Origin: Paraburkholderia sp. BL9I2N2
GTDB lineage: Bacteria; Pseudomonadota; Gammaproteobacteria; Burkholderiales; Burkholderiaceae
Assembly (NCBI RefSeq): GCF_004339745.1
Contig: NZ_SMGP01000001.1
Span: 2,666,001-2,730,000 of the forward strand
Direction: 5' to 3'
Length of the DNA stretch: 64,000 nucleotides
The notes beneath the pieces were generated by a model, which was given only the letters and a program-made list of their open reading frames with translations, did not search any database and was not told the origin of the DNA. Positions 1 through 8,460 of the stretch are shown here, in pieces. Numbering within the stretch: position 1 is the first letter of the stretch; each line of letters starts with the position of its first letter. The position numbers and the translations under genes are program-made.

Positions 1-1
1 T

Positions 2-154
2 CGGGCGCCGCTGGGGATTGCGATTGTTGGTGGGTTGATTGTCAGTCAGATGCTCACGCTTTATACGACGCCGGTTGTGTATCTTTATATGGATCGGATT
101 CGGGTGAGGTGGGAGTCGAGGAAGGCTCGCCGTGCAGGCCCGGCTGCTACTTGA
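2..154 (+). CDS. RND multidrug efflux transporter, C-terminal fragment
   Basis: The gene is cut by the window start and only its last 50 codons are visible, in frame 2, ending at TGA 152-154. The residues [20 protein letters not shown] followed by PVVYLYMDR match the last transmembrane helix and cytoplasmic end of MdtB/MdtC/AcrB-type inner-membrane proton-driven efflux pumps. The tail after the helix is basic ([14 protein letters not shown]), as expected on the inside of the membrane. The substrate and partner genes lie outside the window. It could equally belong to a heavy-metal or multidrug member of the family, but the [16 protein letters not shown] signature favours the MdtBC type. Confidence 0.8.
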   Translation, partial: RAPLGIAIVGGLIVSQMLTLYTTPVVYLYMDRIRVRWESRKARRAGPAAT

Positions 155-257
155 TGGTTTTTTTACGCGGCTGGTTTTTTTGGGTGTGAGGTTGGCCTTT
201 CCTTGAGATCATAATGGTCTATTAGCGTCGCCCCTGTGTGGGGCAGCGCCAATGGAT

Positions 258-768
258 TTAACCAGTCGATGCAACACCCAAAGTTTCCGCCAGTTTTTCG
301 GCGGGTTCGTAAATTGTAAGGTCTGACGCGGGCCGTCGCAGAAGGCCATTCTTGTTCTCATTGCTGACTCGCTGCCGTGGGCTGTGCGGATCACAGAAAT
401 ACACCTGCACGTCCGTGGCAATCGAGAAGTTCCTGTGGCTCGCCATCTCGGCCGCGGCCCATGTCACGACCGAAGTAGTTTTGCCGGCAGTCTGTTGACC
501 TGCTTTATCAGCGCGGGCACCACGCTTGCCGTGTCCTTGCGCGCCACCTTGACCAGCATCGCATAGCGCGAGTGCCGCTCCATCAGCGTGGCAATGTAGG
601 TGTTGTCCGAGCCCGTCAGCAGATCGTGCGGGTAGCCGGGCAATGCCGCTTCCTATTCGCAGCACGATAAGCCGAACCCGGCTGGTGCTCGAGCATGCGC
701 GCAATGGCACGCAGCGTCTCACCCTCGCGCCACATCTTCCAGATTTCGTTTTTCTGTTCTGCGCTCAT
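258..768 (-). pseudogene. Decayed IS30-family transposase
   Basis: Reading the minus strand from ATG 768 gives MSAEQKNEIWKMWREGETLR, the N-terminal HTH region of an IS30-type transposase. The frame then changes: GYPHDLLTGSDNTYIATL and ERHSRYAMLVKV lie in one frame, and the core ATDVQVYFCDPHSP, SNENKNGLLRR and the end AEKLAETLGVASTG in another. Intact IS30 transposases have this order, with a DDE catalytic core around FCDPHSPWQRG-NENTNGLLRQ. Here the conserved WQRG reads RQRV, the section after GLLR is shortened, and at least two frame changes separate the parts, so no functional enzyme can be made. It lies immediately upstream of the vgrG island and shares its core with a second relic at 8741-8793. 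Confidence 0.8.
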
Positions 769-909
769 CCAATGCTTTCTTGAATCCGCCGCGCCAGCCG
801 GTCAGTATGCGCCGCGTCATACATTAAATAGTTCTCCATACTCGTGCTGTCCGTCAACCAGTCACCTGATTATGCGAAGTACCTATCTACTTTATCGCGT
901 TGACCAATT

Positions 910-938
910 TTGACAGTTGTCCTATATACGCCTAGCAA
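910..938 (+). promoter_or_regulatory. Possible vgrG promoter
   Basis: A perfect -35 hexamer TTGACA lies at 910-915 in the AT-rich gap between the transposase relic and vgrG. At 17-base spacing the -10 position reads TAGCAA, a weak match. The region from 918 to 975 is the most AT-rich stretch between the two genes. This is a pattern match only; no transcription start can be fixed. Confidence 0.3.
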
Positions 939-1034
939 AATCCAATTTGATAATGAAAATTTCAAATTTGAGCGGGCTAAAGCGTATGAAGAAGCGCGAA
1001 GACCTATTGGTGCAAGTCAGTTCAGGGAGGGGCC

Positions 1035-3800
1035 ATGTATAGCCCCAGCCAGTCACGTACCCTGAGCGTGTCGTGCGAGGCGTTCCCGATTGATCGCGGT
1101 GTGCCGGTCCTGTCTCCCGTGCGGCTACGGGGTACGGAGGCGCTTGGCAAGCTGTACAGGTACACGCTGGACATGGCGACAACGTACACGCCGGGGCTTT
1201 CCCAGTACAACACTAAATTTCAGATCGTCCCCGCCAGGCTGGTCGGCAAGGACATCACCATCTCGATCGAGTTCGACGGGAAGGGAACATTCATTCCGGG
1301 GATGCCCGGCGATAGCGGCGCCGGTAATGTCGGAGCGGGCGTCAGGACGATTACGGGGATCATCGCCAGAGTCGAGATGACTGGCGTCGATGATCGCCAC
1401 ACGTACTACCGCCTTGTCGTGCGTCCTGCCCTGTGGCTGACCACAAAGACCTCGCGCAGTCGCATATTCCAGAACAGGAGCGTACTGGATATCACGCGGG
1501 ACGTGCTGCGCGAGCACCCGGTCCTGTTTGATGTGAAGGTGTCGGCACGCGGACTGAAAGACGGCTATCCGGAACGCGACTTCGTCCGCCAGATGTGGGA
1601 GTCTGACTTCCATTTCCTGACCAGGCTTTGGCGCGAATGGGGAATTTATTACTTTGAGGATAACAACAGGCTGGTGCTGTGCGACGGGCCCGGTGTCCAC
1701 GAGCCGCACCGGAATGCCTATGACTCGATCCGTTATCACGCGCCCGACGGTGCGCGTATCGACGAAGAACATATCCACAAGCTGAAGGCGTCGCGCAGGA
1801 TCACGGCGGCCAGGGTGACTGTTGTCGATTACGACTATACGCGTGGAGCGCAGAAGTTCGTCGAGGAACATGATGCGTTCGGAGAACTGCACAAGGCCGA
1901 GGAACGCCACTGGGGTGACTACTCGCAGCCCCTTGCCGGCGCAACGGGTCTGTCGGGCCAGCCGAACAACTATCTGGAGGAGGCACACTATCTCGCGGGT
2001 GTGCGCGCCCATGCGCTTTTCTCGCGCAACGAACGTCTCAGGGGGCGGGGCAACCTGCTCGGCCTGAAGACGGGCAGGACATTCTTTCTCACGGATCACC
2101 CGGAGTCGGATGTCAATGCCGAGTACCTGGTGGTGTCGACCACGCTCGATATCCGCAACGTGAGCGAGACGACGATATCGGGCAGAACATCGGCCAGAAC
2201 GCCAGGCGCAGACCAGTACCAGTGCGTGACCGACTTCGTGCTGCAGTCGCCGAACCGGTTCTTCAGGAACAGGCTGAAGAAAAAGCCGCGCTGTTACGCC
2301 GAGACAGCCGTGGTGGTCGGTCCCAAGGACCAGACGACCTGGGTCGATGCGTACGGCCGGGTCAAGATCTGCTACCTGTGGGACGTGGACAGGCCGAAGG
2401 ACGAGAACGCGAGCTGCTGGGTACGCGTGTCCTCGCCGTGGCAGGGCAATTCGTTCGGCTCGATCTACGTGCCCCGCATCGGCCAGGAAGTGACGATCAA
2501 CTACCACGAGGGCGACCCCGACAAGCCCTATATTGCCGACCGAATGGTCAACCGGTTCAGGCAGCCACCGTGGTTACTGCCAGCCAACTACGCACTGAGC
2601 GGCACGCGGACGCAGGAACTGAAAGGGTTCCAGGCCAACCAGATCGTCGCAGACGACACGCCCGGCAAACTTCAGGTACAGGTCAGCAGCGATTACGCGC
2701 AGTCGCGGCTGATCGTCGGCTACAACACGCGCATCGACGGCAACAAGGGGCGCAAGGAAGCGCGGGGCGAAGGCTGGGAACTGGCGACGGACGCATGGGG
2801 CGTGCTGCGCGCCAATCAGGGCATGCTGATCAGTACCGAAACGCGTGCGGGTGCAGCGGCTCCCGTCAAGGACATGGGCGAGACGGTGCAGCGGCTCACA
2901 CAGGCGCGCGAACTGCATGAGGATATGGCGGAGGTTGCACGGCAGCACAACGCCCAGCAGGACGGCGCTGACCAGCGCGACGCCATTGGCGAGATCAAGG
3001 CGCAGAACGATGCCATCCGTGGCAGCGCGATAACGGACGGCAATCCATTCCCGGAACTGGCGCGGCCCGACATGGTGCTCGCGAGCGCGGCGGGGATCGG
3101 TATGACGGCGGCGCAGAGCACCCATCTTGCAAGCAGGTATGACCTGGCCGTGACGACTGGGCGCGACGTGAGCATTGCATCGGGCCGTTCGTTGTTCGCT
3201 GCCGTGCGCGGTGCCGTTTCGCTGTTTGCGTATCAGCTTGGCATGAGGCTGATTGCGGCAAAGGGCAAGGTGGAGATTCAGGCGCAAAGCGACCAGATAG
3301 CGCTTGCAGCGTTGAAAGACCTCGCCATCAGCAGCACAGACGGCCGGGTCGTCATCACGGCGGCGAAGGAAGTGTTGATCGGCGCTGGCGGCTCTTACAT
3401 ACGGATTGCGGCGGATGGTATCGAGAATGGCACGCCTGGCCAGATTCTTGAGAAAGCCGCGTCGTGGGATGTGCCCGGGCCTGCAACGATGAGGATGCCA
3501 TTGCCGCCCCTTCCGCTCAGCGCCTTGCCACAAGCCGCTGATCATCAATATAAGCAGGTCTTTGATATCAGCACGCTCGTTCCGGCCACCAGCATCGGCT
3601 CGTCGCTGGAGAGCCAGCCTTATCGCATCTACCTGTCAGACGGCACGATCCAGCAGCAGGGCATGTTGAAGGAAGGCGCTACGGTAGCCGTCCAGACGTC
3701 CAAGCCCACAAGAGTCAAATGCGAGATTGGCGCGGGTGATTGGGGGGTTGCCGAGCAGGGTTATGACGGCATCGAACTGAACGACCAGGACGAAGCGTAA
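1035..3800 (+). CDS. vgrG: T6SS tip protein VgrG (TssI), DUF2345 type
   Basis: This is the trimeric spike at the tip of the type VI secretion tube, which carries effectors into neighbouring cells. The 921 residues show the usual order. A gp27-like base occupies about 20-400. The gp5-like OB fold at about 425-515 contains GPKDQTT, YGRVKI, WVRVSSPWQG and YVPRIGQEV. A DUF2345 beta-helix lies at about 675-795. After that comes a Pro-rich linker (PLPPLPLSALP) and an extra C-terminal domain of about 75 residues (VFDISTLVPA, YRIYLSDGTI) that is probably a beta-sandwich used for cargo loading. ATG 1035 has a GGGAGGGG ribosome-binding site directly upstream. It heads a run of effector and immunity genes that ends with PAAR. 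No core T6SS genes are in the window, so this is an orphan vgrG island. Confidence 0.95.
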   Translation: MYSPSQSRTLSVSCEAFPIDRGVPVLSPVRLRGTEALGKLYRYTLDMATTYTPGLSQYNTKFQIVPARLVGKDITISIEFDGKGTFIPGMPGDSGAGNVGAGVRTITGIIARVEMTGVDDRHTYYRLVVRPALWLTTKTSRSRIFQNRSVLDITRDVLREHPVLFDVKVSARGLKDGYPERDFVRQMWESDFHFLTRLWREWGIYYFEDNNRLVLCDGPGVHEPHRNAYDSIRYHAPDGARIDEEHIHKLKASRRITAARVTVVDYDYTRGAQKFVEEHDAFGELHKAEERHWGDYSQPLAGATGLSGQPNNYLEEAHYLAGVRAHALFSRNERLRGRGNLLGLKTGRTFFLTDHPESDVNAEYLVVSTTLDIRNVSETTISGRTSARTPGADQYQCVTDFVLQSPNRFFRNRLKKKPRCYAETAVVVGPKDQTTWVDAYGRVKICYLWDVDRPKDENASCWVRVSSPWQGNSFGSIYVPRIGQEVTINYHEGDPDKPYIADRMVNRFRQPPWLLPANYALSGTRTQELKGFQANQIVADDTPGKLQVQVSSDYAQSRLIVGYNTRIDGNKGRKEARGEGWELATDAWGVLRANQGMLISTETRAGAAAPVKDMGETVQRLTQARELHEDMAEVARQHNAQQDGADQRDAIGEIKAQNDAIRGSAITDGNPFPELARPDMVLASAAGIGMTAAQSTHLASRYDLAVTTGRDVSIASGRSLFAAVRGAVSLFAYQLGMRLIAAKGKVEIQAQSDQIALAALKDLAISSTDGRVVITAAKEVLIGAGGSYIRIAADGIENGTPGQILEKAASWDVPGPATMRMPLPPLPLSALPQAADHQYKQVFDISTLVPATSIGSSLESQPYRIYLSDGTIQQQGMLKEGATVAVQTSKPTRVKCEIGAGDWGVAEQGYDGIELNDQDEA

Positions 3801-3838
3801 CTATCGGGCGATAACGTTGAATGCGCTGGAGGGAATCT

Positions 3839-5224
3839 GTGAATAAACCGCATCATAAAGGGAATGCGCCGACGCATCCGAAAGCTCCGCCAAGTCCGTT
3901 TGTCGAAGTGACTATTGTTTTCCGGGATGCACTGAATCACCCTATCGAGGGACTGGCCGTTCGGGTTGCAGCCGGAACCGGCGCACCGCCGGCTGCAGCC
4001 TGGACAATTGGACCCGAAGCAGACGAGCCGGCGGTCCCGTTCGCGCCTGAGTCAGATACCCCTGCACCCGTGGCTACAGTGAACAACAGTACCGACGCAG
4101 TGACGGACAGGGACGGATACGCGATAACAATCCATAACGCCGCGCGCGACCAGCCGCTTGATGTGCTGGTCAGGAACCGACACGGGCAATATGTACTCAA
4201 GGCCACGGTAACGCCGACGAAGGACATAGTGGCCTACGCGATCAATAGTCCCGAATATCACCTGGACGCAGTAACGCAACTTACGCCCAAGGATGCATTC
4301 GAACAGGACCTGACAATTCCGGTAATGAAAGACGGCGAAATCATGACGATGCATCGACTGGTTAACGAGTTCGGCCCTTACATAGGGTCCGCTCAAAAGG
4401 TCACGGAGCAGGGAAAGGTGAAAAAGGACTTTCCGACGAAAAAAAAGGAAGTACAGACCGATCCCGCGACCGAGAGACCCAAAACCTCAATCACGATTGA
4501 GCATCATTATCGCGTAGTCGATACAGGAATGCCGCGCACCATTGCCATAAATCTGCTTGCATCCAGGTTAAACTTCCCAAAGTCCTTGGATATTTCCGAT
4601 GCGAAGTACGCCGAGATTGCGAGGAAAATAAATTGTGAAGTTGCTGCTGTTAGGGCTGTCGCCGAGACTGAATCGTCGGGATCAGGATTTTGCGATAATG
4701 GGTTGCCAAAAATTCGATTCGAGCGTCATTACTTTTTAAGAGCGTCGTTGCCTGAGAATAAAAGGGCGAGTGGCGTTTGGCAGAAGCAAAAAAATCCTTT
4801 CCCAAAAGTGCCTGATTTATCCTGGCCCAAATCAGGAGGCTACAGCGTCGGCGAACCCTTAGACGATGGGACTTGGACACATAGCGACAGAGACGTTATG
4901 TATCAGTACGAGCGCATGATAAGAGCCGCGAATCTCAATTCCGACGCCGCATTAATGGCATGTTCGTGGGGGGCATTTCAGGCAATGGGATACTTCTACA
5001 AGGAGTGCGGGTACTCTTCGCCGGAAGCTCTCGCAAATAGCGTAATGACCGGCATCAACGAACAGTTGGATTTATTCTTTGCTTATGTTTCATATGTCAG
5101 CCCAATAGCTTTAGACGCGCTCAAACACAAGAATTGGCAAAGTTTCGCGCAAGCCTATAATGGCGCGGACTGCCCCCCGTCTTACGCTGCAACCATGAAG
5201 AAAAATTATGACAAATATAAGTAA
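3839..5224 (+). CDS. T6SS effector with C-terminal N-acetylmuramidase (DUF3380-like) domain
   Basis: This is probably a peptidoglycan-cutting toxin delivered by the adjacent VgrG. I chose GTG 3839 because GGAGGG sits 5 bases upstream (3828-3833); the in-frame ATG 3821 has no such site. The product is 461 aa. The N-terminal part (about 15-115) looks like a carboxypeptidase-regulatory or transthyretin-type beta-sandwich (VEVTIVFRDALNHPIEGLAV, then TDRDGYAITI). The C-terminal part, about residues 260-461, matches N-acetylmuramidase/DUF3380 proteins: AVRAVAETESSG with the expected catalytic Glu, KIRFERHYFLR, SWGAFQAMG and FAQAYNGADCP. There is no signal peptide, as expected for T6SS cargo. The 3' half is more AT-rich than its surroundings. 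The gene overlaps the next one by 17 bases. Which bond is cleaved is inferred from the family. Confidence 0.82.
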   Translation: MNKPHHKGNAPTHPKAPPSPFVEVTIVFRDALNHPIEGLAVRVAAGTGAPPAAAWTIGPEADEPAVPFAPESDTPAPVATVNNSTDAVTDRDGYAITIHNAARDQPLDVLVRNRHGQYVLKATVTPTKDIVAYAINSPEYHLDAVTQLTPKDAFEQDLTIPVMKDGEIMTMHRLVNEFGPYIGSAQKVTEQGKVKKDFPTKKKEVQTDPATERPKTSITIEHHYRVVDTGMPRTIAINLLASRLNFPKSLDISDAKYAEIARKINCEVAAVRAVAETESSGSGFCDNGLPKIRFERHYFLRASLPENKRASGVWQKQKNPFPKVPDLSWPKSGGYSVGEPLDDGTWTHSDRDVMYQYERMIRAANLNSDAALMACSWGAFQAMGYFYKECGYSSPEALANSVMTGINEQLDLFFAYVSYVSPIALDALKHKNWQSFAQAYNGADCPPSYAATMKKNYDKYK

Positions 5225-5900
5225 ATTTGGACGCCTGTGCTCGGTGGCATTGGCTGCACTTGCTTGCAGTTCGGCTATATCTGCCGAGGCATTTATTTTC
5301 GACAACCCTTTCTTGGTGGCAATGCACTCTGGAAATAGTATCTATGGATACTATGACTCCCGGGATGAAAGATTTTCGTGTTCATTTCTTTTTTCAGGAA
5401 TTGGTAAAATCAAAAAAATAAATGAAAAATTTTCTAACCAAATAGATATTGAAACATATAGCTTCGACTTTCAGCGAACCTCTTTCTCTTACAAGGACAG
5501 GGACAAGCTGTTCGATGTATCGGGAGATTTATTTATTAGGTCTGGAAAATGGGTTATTAGAACGAAAAAGCCTCAGGGTGCATGCAACGGCATCGGAGCC
5601 GATTTCGGGAAAGCTCCCGACGATCCCGCTGTGACGCAATTCTCAGTCGAGAAGCAAATTGACGTTATCGGGATTGGAATTGCGAGTAAAAAAACCTTTT
5701 TCTATCGCAAGCCAGGTGCAGGAAAAGAGAATCGATTTCTGTTGAGAGGAGATATTGCGCTAATAATTTCGAAGCACGGGGACTATACCTATGTCCGGTT
5801 TGCGAACCCCAATACCGTTTCGTCGACCCGCGATCCTGTTATTACCGGATGGATACGATCAGCCGATCTGAAAAACCCTCTCCCGCCCCTCGACCGCTAG
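5208..5900 (+). CDS. Putative periplasmic immunity protein for the muramidase effector
   Basis: I do not recognise a named family. The 230-residue product begins with a Sec signal peptide (basic MTNISKFGR, hydrophobic LCSVALAALAC, cleavage near ISAEA at residue 28), so it should act in the periplasm. The C-terminal end (ALIISKHGDYTYVRF, later GWIRSADL) resembles a bacterial SH3-like fold. The start overlaps the muramidase effector gene by 17 bases, which implies translational coupling. A secreted protein directly behind a cell-wall effector is the usual arrangement of a cognate immunity protein. Base composition is clearly AT-rich compared with the rest of the window, which suggests horizontal acquisition. 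The immunity role is inferred from position and signal peptide. Confidence 0.65.
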   Translation: MTNISKFGRLCSVALAALACSSAISAEAFIFDNPFLVAMHSGNSIYGYYDSRDERFSCSFLFSGIGKIKKINEKFSNQIDIETYSFDFQRTSFSYKDRDKLFDVSGDLFIRSGKWVIRTKKPQGACNGIGADFGKAPDDPAVTQFSVEKQIDVIGIGIASKKTFFYRKPGAGKENRFLLRGDIALIISKHGDYTYVRFANPNTVSSTRDPVITGWIRSADLKNPLPPLDR

Positions 5901-5961
5901 TCGCAAAGTATCGTGCATTCGATATTTAAGCAAGGATCAACTTTATGATCGACCTTTACGG

Positions 5962-7824
5962 ATGATGGTGAGGAAGATGATCGGGCGCGCCCCTGGATCG
6001 CTGGGCAACAGTCCCGCGCGCACGGACGCGGTCTACGGCGACGTGTGGTTCTTCGTTCCTCGCGGCACAAAGCTCTTTGCGAATGAGCCTCACCCGTATC
6101 GTGAGGACGATAGCTTTCCGGCTATTGCGACGCTGCATCCCCAGGCGCCTCTCGTTCCGGCTGGAACCAGTCGCGATCTGGTTATCCGCATGCATTACGA
6201 GAAGGACTGCACGCTGACGACCTACCAGCAGAATATGGATTTGAGCTGGTCCGTTAGCGGCGCAATGCCTGCGGAAAGCGAGGCAGAATACAACCTGTTC
6301 TCGCGGGCAACCGCCCTCAGTCGGCGCTATACGGACAGCAGCCTGGCGAGCATCACCGCTGGGATCGCGCTGCCTTCACCGAGTGCCATCTTCGAGATGA
6401 TCCGTTTCGGGCGTTGCATCGACGACCAGCTCGCGAGCGGTGCGCGCTTCAATCACTGGCGCAAGGTAAACACGCCGGACGGCGACGGGTGGATCAACCT
6501 GTCGAAGGCCGGAGTGCGCGTGTATAGCGATGCCGATTTCCCCGAATGGGCCGGCTGGAGTTTCGTCAATGACGATCCGACGCCCGACAGCCTGTGCGAT
6601 TCACCAACGGTAAGGCACTGGCTGGACGTCAATCATTCCGGACATGTGAGCCATGCTGACGCCGTGGGGGCATTGGGCGTGGATGCGATCCGGCAGCGCC
6701 TCGCGCGTGCCGTGTGCAAGTTCCCATCCGAGTGGAGCCGAAGCGGCCTGGAGGCTCGCTATCACTGGCTCAAGAGTCCCCATGAGGCATTGTCCAGTCC
6801 GTTGTCGGAAGCCGATTTCGGCAAGCTGATGGACCATGCGCGTGATCTGGCTTTCTGGGAGGACATTAGCGATCCCGATCTGCCCCATGCCAATGAGGTT
6901 TGGCATTTTCCGCCGACGGCGTTTATCCGGCAGTTCAGAACTTGCGGATGGTTCAGTGCAAGTGAATTCAGACAATTGCTCCCACAACAGGTTTTGCGCG
7001 AAGGTCCTCATCACGCTGTCTATTACGAGAATGTGGCAATGTCCGGGGCCAGGCAAGATGTTATGGCAATTCACCGGGTTCCGCTAAACAAGACACTTCG
7101 GAAATATAAGATCAATTCTCCACAGAGAATTGCCGTTCTCTTTGGAAATTCTTTGCAGGAAACAACTTGGCTGAGTTCTCTGCACGAGGACAACCATAAT
7201 ATGTGGTATTACCCATGGGATGGAAGGGGATTTCTTCAGCTTACACACCCCAATAATTACTTCGATTATTGGGACTTCAAAGGGCGTAGAAATCAGATAT
7301 CCCAAGAGACCCGTAACACGGTCTTGCATGCACATGCAATGGCTGACGCGCATCGCCCGCAAGCACAACAGTACAACGCGGACGGCGTAAACGGGGCAAC
7401 CCCAATCGTAACTCGCTGGCGAGATGACGTCGGAGACAACGGAGCCTTTAGCCGTGATCCCATATCTCCTGCGGACAGCGCCGGTTTCTACTGGTCTAAG
7501 ATGAGTATGGCCCAATATGCTGACCGTGATATCAGGTTGGAGCGCAGAGAAGTTTCCGCAACGCCTCCGCCCAACCCTCATCATCCGGCAAATAACGCAA
7601 CCCCAGTAACAAAGATCTACTATCACAGTGAAAATTTTCGGGATGCATCGGCGGCCGTAAATCTTCCTGCCGCCGTTGGACATCCGAATCATCCGTTCAA
7701 TGGGTATGTCGCACGCTGCGTAGGGTTCGGACAGGCGTTGGCAGTAGTGAGCGAACATTTTTTTCCAGATGCGCATGGCGCGCTGCTGGTTTTTCCTGAC
7801 GGCTATCAGCCGAGACGAGATTAA
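5962..7824 (+). CDS. Second putative T6SS effector, lysozyme-like C-terminal domain
   Basis: The product is a 620-residue protein without signal peptide. The segment at about 385-470 (AVLFGNSLQETTWLSSL, then WDGRGFLQLTHPNNY) has the layout of the GH19/lysozyme superfamily: a catalytic Glu in the ET motif, then a GRGxxQLT strand. An upstream part contains an SH3-like piece (HWRKVNTPDGDGWINL) and, at residues 222-233, DVNHSGHVSHAD, which fits the EF-hand calcium loop pattern. From memory, related Burkholderia proteins carry an N-terminal M23 peptidase domain that is absent here. The start is uncertain: ATG 5962 has no Shine-Dalgarno site, ATG 5977 follows TGAGGAAG closely, and a good site (AAGGA) precedes ATG 5945, which reads only MIDLYG before a stop. 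The N-terminus may therefore be deleted. A secreted immunity candidate follows after 3 bases. Confidence 0.65.
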   Translation: MMVRKMIGRAPGSLGNSPARTDAVYGDVWFFVPRGTKLFANEPHPYREDDSFPAIATLHPQAPLVPAGTSRDLVIRMHYEKDCTLTTYQQNMDLSWSVSGAMPAESEAEYNLFSRATALSRRYTDSSLASITAGIALPSPSAIFEMIRFGRCIDDQLASGARFNHWRKVNTPDGDGWINLSKAGVRVYSDADFPEWAGWSFVNDDPTPDSLCDSPTVRHWLDVNHSGHVSHADAVGALGVDAIRQRLARAVCKFPSEWSRSGLEARYHWLKSPHEALSSPLSEADFGKLMDHARDLAFWEDISDPDLPHANEVWHFPPTAFIRQFRTCGWFSASEFRQLLPQQVLREGPHHAVYYENVAMSGARQDVMAIHRVPLNKTLRKYKINSPQRIAVLFGNSLQETTWLSSLHEDNHNMWYYPWDGRGFLQLTHPNNYFDYWDFKGRRNQISQETRNTVLHAHAMADAHRPQAQQYNADGVNGATPIVTRWRDDVGDNGAFSRDPISPADSAGFYWSKMSMAQYADRDIRLERREVSATPPPNPHHPANNATPVTKIYYHSENFRDASAAVNLPAAVGHPNHPFNGYVARCVGFGQALAVVSEHFFPDAHGALLVFPDGYQPRRD

Positions 7825-7827
7825 TAA

Positions 7828-8460
7828 ATGATGGTTAAGTCCGTTTTTGCCGTATGCATGGTCATGGCTCTAGCCCCTTGCAAAGCTCAGAATATCAACG
7901 CTAATGCTGCGATTGTTCCCGTGCAAATTGAATCATGCAAATTTTCGTTTAGAGATTTTTTTCGCGGCTCGATCATCGAACCGCGAGTGGAGAACGAGTT
8001 CAAATCTGCTGCGTATGCGGCAAAAATACATGTGAATGGATCAGAAAAATCATTCGGATTCGATATCACATGCCATGCGAAATTTCACAACGAAAACGAA
8101 GTTTCAACCCGTTTCGGAGGACGTTTTAATAAAAACGAAAAAAAATGGATTCCGGACTTTGGCGACGCGTCAGAAAATGACATCTTGGAGCTGGAGAAAG
8201 TAACAAAGACATTTTCTCTTGATTCAAGGAACGGCCACGGCTTCTATACAATTCAGGATGATCTGGACGGAGAGCCGTCTCGTCGGGTACGACATATCTC
8301 CTACTGCTTATTCCACGAAACAAACGCCGTCTGCGGATACGGCCAAGTAAAGCGACTTGTTGACGCCAAAAGTGACATGCTTCCCTACGCATTACGCATT
8401 CTCCGAAGCGTCGAATTCACAGACACTCCTGCCGCAACTGACAAAACTACAAACCCATGA
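7828..8460 (+). CDS. Putative periplasmic immunity protein for the second effector
   Basis: This 210-residue product has no family I recognise. It begins with a short Sec signal peptide (MMVKSVFAVCMVMALAPCKA, cleavage probably after CKA), so it is predicted to be exported. The Cys in LAPC is preceded by Pro, so a lipoprotein is unlikely. Mature Cys residues (IESCKF, ITCHAK, SYCLF, AVCGYG) could form disulfides. The gene begins 3 bases after the lysozyme-like effector and its stop overlaps the PAAR start in an ATGA, so the genes are transcribed and translated together. Low GC is shared with the other immunity candidate. Role inferred from context only. Confidence 0.6.
   Translation: MMVKSVFAVCMVMALAPCKAQNINANAAIVPVQIESCKFSFRDFFRGSIIEPRVENEFKSAAYAAKIHVNGSEKSFGFDITCHAKFHNENEVSTRFGGRFNKNEKKWIPDFGDASENDILELEKVTKTFSLDSRNGHGFYTIQDDLDGEPSRRVRHISYCLFHETNAVCGYGQVKRLVDAKSDMLPYALRILRSVEFTDTPAATDKTTNP

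Noticed and set aside
1125..2507. Minus-strand open frame of 460 codons opposite vgrG
   Set aside because: vgrG is strongly supported by its domains; the antisense frame shows none.
3821..3838. ATG 3821 as start of the muramidase effector
   Set aside because: It has no ribosome-binding site and would place the GGAGGG at 3828-3833 inside the gene, whereas GTG 3839 is correctly spaced from it.
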